This document shows positions 36,108 to 44,476 of a DNA stretch of 51,166 nt, piece after piece. Under the pieces are notes generated by a model, which made no database searches, was not told where the DNA came from, and saw nothing but the letters and a program-made list of their open reading frames with translations. The stretch comes from Gammaproteobacteria bacterium (GTDB taxonomy: Bacteria; Pseudomonadota; Gammaproteobacteria; Steroidobacterales; GCA-2729495), in NCBI GenBank assembly GCA_009692345.1, contig SHZI01000007.1, positions 1 to 51,166 on the forward strand, given 5' to 3'. The stretch's first letter is position 1; each line of letters starts with the position of its first letter. The position numbers and the translations under genes were made by a program.

Positions 36108-37322
36108 TCAGATAATGCCCCGGGCCCGCAGATCGGCGATGCGCGCTGAGTCGAAATTGAGCAGGCTGCGGTAAATTTCCTCCGAATGCTGCCCCAGCTC
36201 CGGGGCGGGTGAATGAATACCACCCGGGGTTGCAGACAGTTTCGGGGCGACATTCTGCATCCGCAGTTCGCCGAACTTTGGATGCATCGTTTTCACGATG
36301 GCGTCCCGGGCACGAAAGTGCGCGTCCTCCAGCATCTCCGGAGTCCGGTAGATCTTTCCTGACGGGATACCGAACTTGTCCATTAACTGCTCCAGGGGCG
36401 CGGCATCTATGGTCCGGGTCCAGTCCGCAATCAGGTCGTCCAGTTCCTGTTGCCGCATACCGCGCGCCGTATGGGTCGCATAGCGCTCGTCCTTGGCCAG
36501 TTCCGGGCGGCGCATGGCTTCTGCGAGTCTGCCGAAAACCGTGTCCTGATTGGCAGCAATGAGGATCATGCCGCCGTCACGGGTCGGATAGACGTTGGAC
36601 GGGGCCACATTCGGCAGGATGGCGCCGGTTCTTTCCCGGACATAACCAGTCTTGTCGTACTCGGTAATCAGCGATTCCATCATATTAAGGACCGCCTCAT
36701 AGATCGCCGAGTCGACCACCTGGCCTTGCCCTGTGCGCTCCCGGTAGTACAGGGCGGAGAGGGCGCCGACACAGGCAAAGGTTGCGGCCAGGGAATCACC
36801 GATGCTGATCCCCATTCGACTGGGCGGCGTTGCCGGGTCGCCGCAGACATAGCGCAGCCCGCCCATGGCCTCGCCGACAGCGCCGAACCCGGCCCGTTTG
36901 GCGTAGGGACCTGTCTGGCCGAAGCCGGAGACGCGGATCATAATCAGGCGTGGATTGATCTTTTGCAGCTCAGGGTAAGAGAGATTCCAGCGTTCCAGGG
37001 TGCCGGGCCGGAAGTTCTCCAGGAGGAAGTCGGCTTTGGCGATGAGGTCCCGGGCAATGGCCTGTCCTTCGGCCTCCCGGAGGTTCAGGGTCACTGACTT
37101 CTTGTTGCGGGCCACCACCGGCCACCAGAGCGACATGCCGTGGGACTTTTCCCGGCCCCACTCCCGCATGGGATCGCCCTGGCCAGGGGGTTCAACCTTT
37201 AGGACTTCTGCCCCAAAGTCGCCCATCAGCTGGCCACAGAACGGCCCAGCCAGAAGGGTGCCCATTTCGATGAGGCGGAGCCCAGCTAGTGGCCCAGTGC
37301 CCGTTTTCGGTTCGTTTGCCAT
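36108..37322 (-). CDS. Class III CoA-transferase (CaiB/BaiF type)
   Basis: A 404-residue family III CoA-transferase, which moves CoA between carboxylic acids. It has GLRLIEMGTLLAGPFCGQLMGDFGAEVLKVE at the N-terminus, NFRPGTLERW, SGFGQTGPYAKRAGF and the catalytic Asp176 in GISIGDSLAA. It starts with ATG 37322. The VOC gene overlaps or directly follows its stop. Its divergent neighbour is an HMG-CoA-lyase-like gene, which suggests a joint role in activation and cleavage of a branched acyl-CoA. The substrate is not known. Confidence 0.92.
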   Translation of the reverse strand: MANEPKTGTGPLAGLRLIEMGTLLAGPFCGQLMGDFGAEVLKVEPPGQGDPMREWGREKSHGMSLWWPVVARNKKSVTLNLREAEGQAIARDLIAKADFLLENFRPGTLERWNLSYPELQKINPRLIMIRVSGFGQTGPYAKRAGFGAVGEAMGGLRYVCGDPATPPSRMGISIGDSLAATFACVGALSALYYRERTGQGQVVDSAIYEAVLNMMESLITEYDKTGYVRERTGAILPNVAPSNVYPTRDGGMILIAANQDTVFGRLAEAMRRPELAKDERYATHTARGMRQQELDDLIADWTRTIDAAPLEQLMDKFGIPSGKIYRTPEMLEDAHFRARDAIVKTMHPKFGELRMQNVAPKLSATPGGIHSPAPELGQHSEEIYRSLLNFDSARIADLRARGII

Positions 37323-37462
37323 CCCAAAGTCCTGTCAGAGGATTCAGCCTATTGCGCTGCACGGTGCTGCAAGGAGGTCCCCTGACGGACACCGGGCCAG
37401 GCGTCTGGTGTAACGCTGAGCGCGCCGTATAGAATAACGTTTTTCCGCCGCCCTGTAAGGCT

Positions 37463-38401
37463 ATGAGCCAGTTACCGCAACGCGTTTCGATAATCGAAGT
37501 CGGACCCCGCGACGGGTTGCAGGGCGAGCCTGAGATCCTGCCGACGGCCACCAAGATCGAGTTCATTCGCCGGGCGGTCGACGCGGGCATCCAGCGGCTG
37601 GAGGTCACCAGCTTCGTGCACCCGAAGCGAGTCCCCCAGATGGCTGATGCGGAGGACGTGATTCGGGGTCTCCCGCGCAAGGATGGGGTGATCTATATCG
37701 GCCTGGTCCTGAATCGCAAGGGCTTCGATCGTGCTCAGGCGACCGGCATTGACGAGATCGGCATGGCCGTCGTGGCCACCGACACTTACAACCAGCGCAA
37801 CCAGGGCGTGCCGACGGCCGATTCCGTAAAGGCCTGGCTGGAGATCGCCAGAGCGGCAAAGGCAGCCGGAATTCGGGCCAATGTGATGATCTCGTCGGCC
37901 TTCGGTTGTCCCTTCGAGGGCGAGGTGCCAGTCCGACGGGTCCTCGATCTGGTTGAGCAGGTGATGGAGGGCGACCCGGTGGATCTGGGTATTGCCGACA
38001 GCATTGGCGTAGCGGTGCCCTCTCAAGTCCGAGACCTGATTGGTGCCGTACGTCTCAAGGCCCCCGGCGTCCCCATCCGTTGCCACTTCCACAACACGCG
38101 CAATACTGGCATAGCCAATGCGCAGGCGGCTCTCGAAGCCGGTGTGGCGTCCCTGGACGCCAGTATCGGCGGCATTGGCGGCTGCCCCTTTGCACCGGCG
38201 GCAACGGGCAACATCCCGACCGACGATCTGCTCTACCTGCTCGATCGGTCGGGGGTACACACGGGCGTTTCACTGGAGCGGGTCATTGCCACCAGTCAGT
38301 GGCTGGCCCAGCAGCTGGGGCGGAGCACGCCCGCAATGTTGCCAAAGGCTGGGAATTTTCCTCAGATTGCTGCAATCAATCGCGCCCGACTGGCCAGCTG
38401 A
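37463..38401 (+). CDS. mvaB: HMG-CoA lyase-like enzyme
   Basis: A 312-residue HMGL-family aldolase that would cleave a 3-hydroxy-3-methylglutaryl-CoA-like substrate to acetyl-CoA and a keto acid. Catalytic and metal features are all present: Arg16-Asp17 (GPRDGLQG), His208 and His210 (CHFHNTRNTG) and the flexible-loop Cys241 (GGIGGCPFAPAATGN). Related enzymes act on citramalyl-CoA or other 3-hydroxyacyl-CoAs, so the gene symbol is tentative. It diverges from the CoA-transferase and precedes hyuA by 160 nt. Confidence 0.9.
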   Translation: MSQLPQRVSIIEVGPRDGLQGEPEILPTATKIEFIRRAVDAGIQRLEVTSFVHPKRVPQMADAEDVIRGLPRKDGVIYIGLVLNRKGFDRAQATGIDEIGMAVVATDTYNQRNQGVPTADSVKAWLEIARAAKAAGIRANVMISSAFGCPFEGEVPVRRVLDLVEQVMEGDPVDLGIADSIGVAVPSQVRDLIGAVRLKAPGVPIRCHFHNTRNTGIANAQAALEAGVASLDASIGGIGGCPFAPAATGNIPTDDLLYLLDRSGVHTGVSLERVIATSQWLAQQLGRSTPAMLPKAGNFPQIAAINRARLAS

Positions 38402-38561
38402 CGGCCGCGGAAGAGTCACTGGTCAGCTGGACACAGAAGCGCGAGAATCAACGACTAGGCCCGCACCGACTTTGAGACGGGACGGAAAGAACAGAATATT
38501 TTTCGTGGCACGCTCTGCCGCGGTCCCCAGCAAGCAGTAATGGCACATCTGAGAGGCTCGT

Positions 38562-40619
38562 ATGAGTTATCGACTAGGGGTTGACGTTGGCGGCACGTTC
38601 ACGGATCTGCTTCTCATCGACGAGAAGAATGGCGACGTTTTCACGGCCAAGGTGCCGAGTACGCCCCATGACTCGTCTGTGGGCGTATTGAGCGGTATCG
38701 AGAAGGTGTGCAAGAACGCCGGAATCGATCCCAAGAACATTACCCACTTCATGCACGGCACTACCGTGGCCACCAACACGGTACTTACTGGTTCCGGAGC
38801 CAAAGTCGGCCTGGTGACCACGAAGGGTTACAGGCAGGTTCTGCAGATCGCCCGCTCCTTTGTCCCCGGTGGGCTCGGCGGCTGGGTGATTTACAACAAG
38901 AGCCTCCCGCTGGCGCCGCTGGCCCTGACGATCGAGGCTGACGAGCGTATTGGCGCTCGCGGCGAAGTGGTCAGGAAGCTTGATGAAGCGAAGCTGCGCC
39001 GGGACCTCAAGGCCCTCGGCAAGAAGGGGATCGAGGCTCTGACGATTTCGCTGATCAACTCCTTCGCCAATGGCGATCACGAGGTTCAGGTCGCGAAGAT
39101 CGCCAAGGAAGTAATGCCAAACATCCCGATCTCCCTGTCGTCAGAGATTGTTCCCGAGATGCAGGAATACGAGCGGACACTCACTACGGTTGCCAACTCC
39201 TACGTGCGGCCGAAGGTGGAAACCTATGTCCGCAACCTGCATCGCCAGTTACAGAAGACGATGAGCAAGGTCCAGCTGCACATCCTTCGTTCGGACGGTG
39301 GGCTGGCGTCGGCCAAGGCTGCCGAAGCCTTCCCTGTCAACCTCCTGATGAGCGGCCCGGCCGGCGGCGTGTCCGGGGCGGTGTGGGTTGCCGAACAGGC
39401 GGGCTTCAAGAATCTGCTCACCTTTGACATGGGCGGGACGTCAACTGACGTTTGCCTGGTCCAGGATGGCAAGGCCCAGTTGCGGCGCGAGACGACCGTT
39501 GGCGACGTGGTCGTGCGCGCTTCCTCCCTTGACGTCCGGACAGTGGGCGCTGGTGGTGGTTCGATTGCCAAGGTGCCAGAACTGACGAAGGCACTGCGCG
39601 TAGGTCCGGAAAGCGCCGGTGCAGTTCCCGGTCCGGCAACCTACAACCGCGGCGGCGAGAAGCCGACGGTTACGGATGCCAACGTGGTCCTTGGCTACCT
39701 GCCCAGCGGCGAAGTTCGCCTCGGTGGCGACATGAAGCTGCGGCGTGACCTGGCCGAGAAGGCAGTGCAGTCCACGGCGGACGCACTGAAGATCAGCCTC
39801 AAGCAGGCGGCCGCCGGCATCATCGATATCGTCAATGAGAATATGTACGGGGCCCTGCGGCTGGTCTCGGTGGAAAAGGGTTACGACGCCCGGGACTTCG
39901 CTCTCATTGCGTTTGGTGGTGCCGGTCCTTTGCACGCCAATGCGCTGGGCAAGCTGATGGGCTCCTGGCCCGTGATCATTCCGCCGGGACCTGGCGTACT
40001 GTGTGCCTACGGCGATGCCACCACGCGGGTCCGCGACGAGGCCTCCCGGACCTTCATCCGGCGCTTCAGTGAGACCACCGGCAAGGAAATCTCCAAGATC
40101 TTCCGTTCGCTGGCCAATGACGCATCCAAGACCCTGGATAACGAGGGCATTCCCAAGGCTGACCAGTCAGCCAGCTACCAGGTGGATATCCGTTACCACG
40201 GGCAGGGTCTGCTCCTCACTGTGGATCTCGAGATCGAGGAGTTTGAGCAACGGGGGCTCGATGGCATCGGCGAGCGCTTCGACGAGATGCATCGCCAGTT
40301 GTTTACCTTTGCGCTGCCGCTGGAGAAGGAACTGGTCAATCTTCGGGCGGTAGCCCAGGGCAAGCCCACCAACGTACGGGCGTCCCGGGTGGAGAAGGGG
40401 GGCGAAAGCCCCTCGGCAGCAGCGACTGCCAAGCTATCGGTCTACGTTGATGGCAAGGATCAGGACGCTACGCTGTACAACCGCGCCAAGCTGAAGTCAG
40501 GCAATGCGATCAAGGGCCCGGCGATCGTCCTCGAGATGGATTCGACTACTTTGATCCTTCCGGGGCACGTTGGCACTGTGGACGACTGGGGCAATATCCT
40601 CATTAACCCTTCCGTCTGA
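38562..40619 (+). CDS. hyuA: Hydantoinase/oxoprolinase family subunit A
   Basis: A 685-residue ATP-dependent subunit of the HyuA/acetone-carboxylase-beta family. The actin-like fold has phosphate-1 loop GVDVGGTFTDLLLID, a second FDMGGTSTDVCLVQDGK, and a C-terminal domain from about 510. HGTTVATNTVLTGSG is the usual family signature. Such proteins hydrolyse ATP to activate a carbonyl, hydantoin or 5-oxoproline, or carboxylate ketones together with a B subunit. The B gene follows by 48 nt. Without a gamma subunit it is not a classical acetone carboxylase. Confidence 0.92.
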   Translation: MSYRLGVDVGGTFTDLLLIDEKNGDVFTAKVPSTPHDSSVGVLSGIEKVCKNAGIDPKNITHFMHGTTVATNTVLTGSGAKVGLVTTKGYRQVLQIARSFVPGGLGGWVIYNKSLPLAPLALTIEADERIGARGEVVRKLDEAKLRRDLKALGKKGIEALTISLINSFANGDHEVQVAKIAKEVMPNIPISLSSEIVPEMQEYERTLTTVANSYVRPKVETYVRNLHRQLQKTMSKVQLHILRSDGGLASAKAAEAFPVNLLMSGPAGGVSGAVWVAEQAGFKNLLTFDMGGTSTDVCLVQDGKAQLRRETTVGDVVVRASSLDVRTVGAGGGSIAKVPELTKALRVGPESAGAVPGPATYNRGGEKPTVTDANVVLGYLPSGEVRLGGDMKLRRDLAEKAVQSTADALKISLKQAAAGIIDIVNENMYGALRLVSVEKGYDARDFALIAFGGAGPLHANALGKLMGSWPVIIPPGPGVLCAYGDATTRVRDEASRTFIRRFSETTGKEISKIFRSLANDASKTLDNEGIPKADQSASYQVDIRYHGQGLLLTVDLEIEEFEQRGLDGIGERFDEMHRQLFTFALPLEKELVNLRAVAQGKPTNVRASRVEKGGESPSAAATAKLSVYVDGKDQDATLYNRAKLKSGNAIKGPAIVLEMDSTTLILPGHVGTVDDWGNILINPSV

Positions 40620-40667
40620 CGCGCACGCTGCCCGGTCAAGCCAGCTACAGAATTCAGGAGTAGAGAA

Positions 40668-42590
40668 ATGCCAGCCAGGATTATTGAGACACGCCCGCGC
40701 CCCTTCAGTCGCGTCACCATTGACCCCATCACGCTGGACATCATCGAAAACGCGATGATGAATGCCCGGTTCGAGATGGACACGGTGCTGTTCCGCACTG
40801 CGATGTCGCCGGGTATTCGCGAACAGCACGACGAGTTCCCGATGATTGCCAATCTGGACGGCAAAATGGTGGTCGGCCAGTTCGGGAGCTTCATCTACGG
40901 CTTTAAAGCCGCTTACCACGGGACTATCGAAGAAGGCGATATGTTCCTCACCACTGATCCCTACACCTGTAATGGAGCGGTGAGTCACTCCAACGACTGG
41001 TTGCTGCTCCGCCCGATCTTCAAGGATGGTCGTCTGATCTCTTACGCAGCCATGTTCGGTCACATGACCGATATCGGCGGCAAGGTTCCTGGCAGTCTGC
41101 CCACCGACGCGCAGTCGATCTTTGAGGAGGGGATCCGGGTGCCCCCCACCAAGATCTTCAAGAAAGACGTACTGCAGGAAGATGTCCTTGAACTGATTCT
41201 GCACAACTGCCGCATGCCGCAGTGGAACCGCAGCGACTTCTACGCCATCGTCGCCGCGATCCGCACCGCTGAGAAGCGGGTTATCGAGATGTCCAATCGC
41301 TTTGGCGACGACACCCTGTATTCCGCCCTGGAGGATCTCCTGGACCGCAACAAGCGGGCCATGAGCAAGCTGATCAAGGCGGCTATCCCGGCCAAGAAGC
41401 AGTACTTCGAGGACTACCTGTGCGATGACGGCATGGGCATGGGCCCCTACAAGATAAAGTGCGCCATGTGGCGGGAGGGTGAGAAAGTCATCTTCGACTT
41501 TGAGGGGACTGATCCCCAATCGTCGGGCTCCGTGAACTTCTACCTCAATGAGGAGATGTTCAAGATGTTCTGCGGCGTTTACATGATCATGGTTTTCGAC
41601 CCGCAGATCATGTTCAACGACGGGTTCTACGATCTGATGGAGGTACGCATCCCCGACGGCTCGCTGCTGAAGCCCCGGTTTCCAGCGGCACTGTCCTGCC
41701 GGACGCACGCCCTGGGACGGATTTTTGACATCCTTGGTGGACTGCTTGGTCAGGGCAATCCGGATTTCCTGTGCGCCGCGGGCTTCTCCGACAGCCCCCA
41801 CTTCATGTACTCCGGCTATCGCAAGACGGGCGAGTGGTATCAGCTCTACAGCATCGGCTTCGGCGGCGTCCCGGGTAAGCCCTTTGGCGATGGACCGGAC
41901 GGTCATTCGCTGTGGCCCAGCTTTACCAACGTGCCGAACGAGTTCCTTGAGAGCTATTTCCCGCTCCGGATCGAGACTTACGAGACCCTGTCAGACAGCG
42001 GCGGAGCCGGCGTTCACCGGGGCGGTAACGCCCTGCGGGTCGGGTATCGGTTCCTTGAGCCTGGCCAGATCTCCATCCACGATGACCGCTGGTTGACCTA
42101 TCCCTGGGGCGTCAATGGCGGTCTGCCCGGTGCCCGCAGCCGGAAGATCCTCATGCGCAAGAACGGCAAGAAGGAGTTGCTGCCGTCCAAGTGCGACCGC
42201 GTTGTAGTGGCTGAGGGCGACTTGCTGTACTTCGATACCTGGGGTGGCGGAGGCTGGGGCGATCCTTTCAAGCGGCCCACCGAGAAAGTGGCCTTCGATG
42301 TGGAGGCAGGACTGGTCTCCCGGGAAGGCGCCAAGCGTTATGGCGTAGTCATCAAGCCGAATGGCACGGTCGACGACAAGGCGACCCTGGCTCTCAGGGC
42401 CAAGATGGCCAAGAAGCGTGGGAAGACCAAGCTGTTTGACTTTGGTGGGACGATTCCCGAACTCAAGAAAGCCTGCAAGAAGGAGACCGGGCTTGAACCG
42501 CCGAAGACCCCGGTATTCCAGACCTGGATCAAGGCACCTCAGCCAGCCAAAGCCAGCAACGGCAAGAAGGCCGCGCGCAAAGTTGCTTGA
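40668..42590 (+). CDS. hyuB: Hydantoinase/oxoprolinase family subunit B
   Basis: A 640-residue HyuB-family protein and partner of the preceding HyuA. Typical stretches are DPITLDIIENAMMNARFEMDTVLFRTAMSPGIREQHDEF, EEGDMFLTTDPYTCNGAVSHSNDW, GHMTDIGGKVPGS and GGGGWGDPFKRP. The final 35 residues are Lys/Ala-rich (KASNGKKAARKVA) and probably disordered, which is longer than many relatives. It ends before a strong bidirectional terminator shared with iclR. The pair may hydrolyse cyclic amides or carboxylate an aryl/alkyl ketone; sequence alone does not decide. Confidence 0.92.
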   Translation: MPARIIETRPRPFSRVTIDPITLDIIENAMMNARFEMDTVLFRTAMSPGIREQHDEFPMIANLDGKMVVGQFGSFIYGFKAAYHGTIEEGDMFLTTDPYTCNGAVSHSNDWLLLRPIFKDGRLISYAAMFGHMTDIGGKVPGSLPTDAQSIFEEGIRVPPTKIFKKDVLQEDVLELILHNCRMPQWNRSDFYAIVAAIRTAEKRVIEMSNRFGDDTLYSALEDLLDRNKRAMSKLIKAAIPAKKQYFEDYLCDDGMGMGPYKIKCAMWREGEKVIFDFEGTDPQSSGSVNFYLNEEMFKMFCGVYMIMVFDPQIMFNDGFYDLMEVRIPDGSLLKPRFPAALSCRTHALGRIFDILGGLLGQGNPDFLCAAGFSDSPHFMYSGYRKTGEWYQLYSIGFGGVPGKPFGDGPDGHSLWPSFTNVPNEFLESYFPLRIETYETLSDSGGAGVHRGGNALRVGYRFLEPGQISIHDDRWLTYPWGVNGGLPGARSRKILMRKNGKKELLPSKCDRVVVAEGDLLYFDTWGGGGWGDPFKRPTEKVAFDVEAGLVSREGAKRYGVVIKPNGTVDDKATLALRAKMAKKRGKTKLFDFGGTIPELKKACKKETGLEPPKTPVFQTWIKAPQPAKASNGKKAARKVA

Positions 42591-42632
42591 TTCATCGCGG
42601 CACTAACTGAGCAAGGGTTGGCTGGAAAAAAG

Positions 42633-42676
42633 AGGCCCTGGCGTACCTCCGGTACGCCAGGGCCTTTAACTTTTTG
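42633..42676. terminator. Bidirectional intrinsic terminator between hyuB and iclR
   Basis: AGGCCCTGGCGTACC (42633-42647) pairs perfectly with GGTACGCCAGGGCCT (42651-42665) around a 3-nt loop, giving a 15-bp stem. It is followed by TTAACTTTTT and preceded by AAAAAAG, so it works for hyuB on the plus strand and for the IclR gene on the minus strand. Confidence 0.93.
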
Positions 42677-42696
42677 CCCATGAAAAGAGTGGTGGG

Positions 42697-43524
42697 TCAG
42701 GCGTCAGGCGAGGACGCCGGATTGTCTGTCGCTATGGCCAGCGCCTGCTGCTCGCTCTGGGAGACAAAGTCTTCGGCAATGCGCTGGGTTACGGCCCGGA
42801 GCCTGGGGACGAACCGTGCGATGGCCTCCGCTTCCGGGACGGCAGTGCTGGAACAGCGGATGGTGAGTGCGGCGAGCAGGCGCTCGCCGGCAAGAATAGG
42901 GACTGAGAGGCTGAGTTCGTCCGAGACCCGCCGGGGGCGGCGCCACGCGGCATAGCCACGTTTGCGCGTCTCGAGCAGCAGGTCGAGGACCTTCATGCGG
43001 TTTGCGGCCGGCTGGTCTTCCGGTCGCTTGGTCTTGGCCAGCAGGTCCAGCAATGCGTCCCTTTGTTCGGGTGGGCACCAGGTCAGGTAGGCGATGCCTG
43101 AGGCAGAACCAAGGATTGCCACCCGGAATCCCGGACCGCGCTTTTCCACTGCCAGAGGACTGCGGTGATCGGTCGTCTGCCTGATGAGCATGGTAGAGCC
43201 GGAGAGTGTCGCGATGGCCACGGGCCACACGAGCTCGGCGCAAAGTTCATACATGTACGGCCGTGCAATCTGGGTGACCCAGGCTTCGTCGTCGAAGCCA
43301 TCCGACAGGCCACGCACCAGAATGGTCATGCGGTATCGTTCGTCGCTGGCAGCGCGATAGGCGTAGCCTGCGTGGCACAGGGTCTCCAGGATCCGGTAGG
43401 TTGTCGTCCGGGGCAGATCAATGGCAGTGGCGACCTCGGAAACGGTTGCTCCGTTGTGCTGGTTCAGCACATGCAGTACTTCAAGGCCGCGGAGCAGGGC
43501 TCGGATGGGGCGGGTGGAAGTCAT
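42697..43524 (-). CDS. IclR-family transcriptional regulator
   Basis: A 275-residue regulator. The N-terminal winged helix (about 8-75) has ALLRGLEVLHVLNQHNGATVSEVATAIDLPRTTTYRILETL; the C-terminal effector domain (about 85-260) has the IclR signature near SLSVPIL. The C-terminus is a short Ser/Pro tail. It lies convergent to hyuAB and divergent from the SDR gene, so it probably controls one or both. CGTTACG repeats lie upstream of it. Confidence 0.93.
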   Translation of the reverse strand: MTSTRPIRALLRGLEVLHVLNQHNGATVSEVATAIDLPRTTTYRILETLCHAGYAYRAASDERYRMTILVRGLSDGFDDEAWVTQIARPYMYELCAELVWPVAIATLSGSTMLIRQTTDHRSPLAVEKRGPGFRVAILGSASGIAYLTWCPPEQRDALLDLLAKTKRPEDQPAANRMKVLDLLLETRKRGYAAWRRPRRVSDELSLSVPILAGERLLAALTIRCSSTAVPEAEAIARFVPRLRAVTQRIAEDFVSQSEQQALAIATDNPASSPDA

Positions 43525-43622
43525 CGCGTTTCAGGGTTCCAGGGTTCCAGGGTGACCGACAGGCGGTCGATCTTAGTGAGTCCCGCCAGGAAAGCCAATA
43601 CCGCTGCTGATTTTTTACCTAC

Positions 43623-43668
43623 CGTTACGCTTGGCTGGCGTAACGCAATCGGCGGCACACGCGTTACG
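43623..43668. promoter_or_regulatory. CGTTACG repeat cluster, possible IclR operator
   Basis: CGTTACG (43623-43629) and CGTAACG (43639-43645) form a perfect inverted repeat with a 9-bp spacer, and a third CGTTACG is at 43662-43668. They lie in the divergent space between iclR and the SDR gene. Immediately left, AGGGTTCC is repeated in tandem (about 43533-43552). Binding by the adjacent IclR protein is inference. Confidence 0.5.
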
Positions 43669-43736
43669 GAGCGCGCGTGTCGCTGCGGGCATGCGGCGTT
43701 GTGCCGCGGTGGATAACTCTCCTGGGGAGCTCGGCA

Positions 43737-44468
43737 ATGACAGACCATCCAGCGCCTGCACGTACCGTACTCGTTACCGGAGCCAATCGGGGCCTGGGCC
43801 TTAAGTACTGTCGCCAACTGGTAGCGGAGGGGTGGCTGGTTCTCGCTGCCACCCGGGATCCGGAGCGAGCCCACGATCTTCAGGCCCTGGCCAGGGAGTA
43901 TCCGCAGCGCGTTCGCCTGGTGCAGCTTGACGTCGTGAAGGAGAGCGATGTGCAGGCGCTGGCAGAGGAACTGCGCGGGGTGCCGCTGGACATGCTGATC
44001 AACAACGCCGGAACCTTCGGTCCTGAGGGCTGGCCGGGCGGGATGCGGTATCAGAGTCTTGCCCACATGGACTATGAGATCTGGCGGAACATTCTTGAGG
44101 TCAACCTGCTCGCGCCGTTTCGACTGACCGTCGCGCTCGCCCCGAGTCTTCGTCTGGCGTCCCGCGCCGTGGTGGTCATGTTGTCCAGTGACCTCGGTTC
44201 CATAGGCAACAATCGACTGGGTCAGTCCCACGCCTATCGCACGAGCAAGGCAGGGCTGAACATGCTGACCCGGAGCATTGCCAACGAGTGGCCTGATCTG
44301 ATCACCATCGCCATGGCTCCTGGCTGGTGCAAGACCGAACTCGGCGGGGAGGGCGCGCAGATAGACCCGGCGGACAGCGTCCGTGCTCAGGTGCGGACGT
44401 TTGCCGCGCTAAACCCCAGCCACAACGGCCAGTTCATCGACCGGTTTGGCGCAACTGTCGCCTGGTAA
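43737..44468 (+). CDS. Short-chain dehydrogenase/reductase
   Basis: A 243-residue Rossmann oxidoreductase with TGANRGLG (14-21), INNAG (88-92), Ser150/Ser151, Tyr167 and Lys171 (AYRTSK). NADP or NAD preference cannot be told. From ATG 43737 (GGGGAGC Shine-Dalgarno); an upstream start at 43677 would add 20 residues of poor quality. The C-terminus after WCKTELGG shortens the substrate lid, as in many C-factor-like SDRs. It converges with the aldehyde dehydrogenase gene, with 8 bp between them. Confidence 0.92.
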   Translation: MTDHPAPARTVLVTGANRGLGLKYCRQLVAEGWLVLAATRDPERAHDLQALAREYPQRVRLVQLDVVKESDVQALAEELRGVPLDMLINNAGTFGPEGWPGGMRYQSLAHMDYEIWRNILEVNLLAPFRLTVALAPSLRLASRAVVVMLSSDLGSIGNNRLGQSHAYRTSKAGLNMLTRSIANEWPDLITIAMAPGWCKTELGGEGAQIDPADSVRAQVRTFAALNPSHNGQFIDRFGATVAW

Positions 44469-44476
44469 GGCGGGAA

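Noticed and set aside
40497-41906. 469-codon open frame on the minus strand inside hyuA/hyuB
   Set aside because: Antisense to two family-typical genes; no domain seen.
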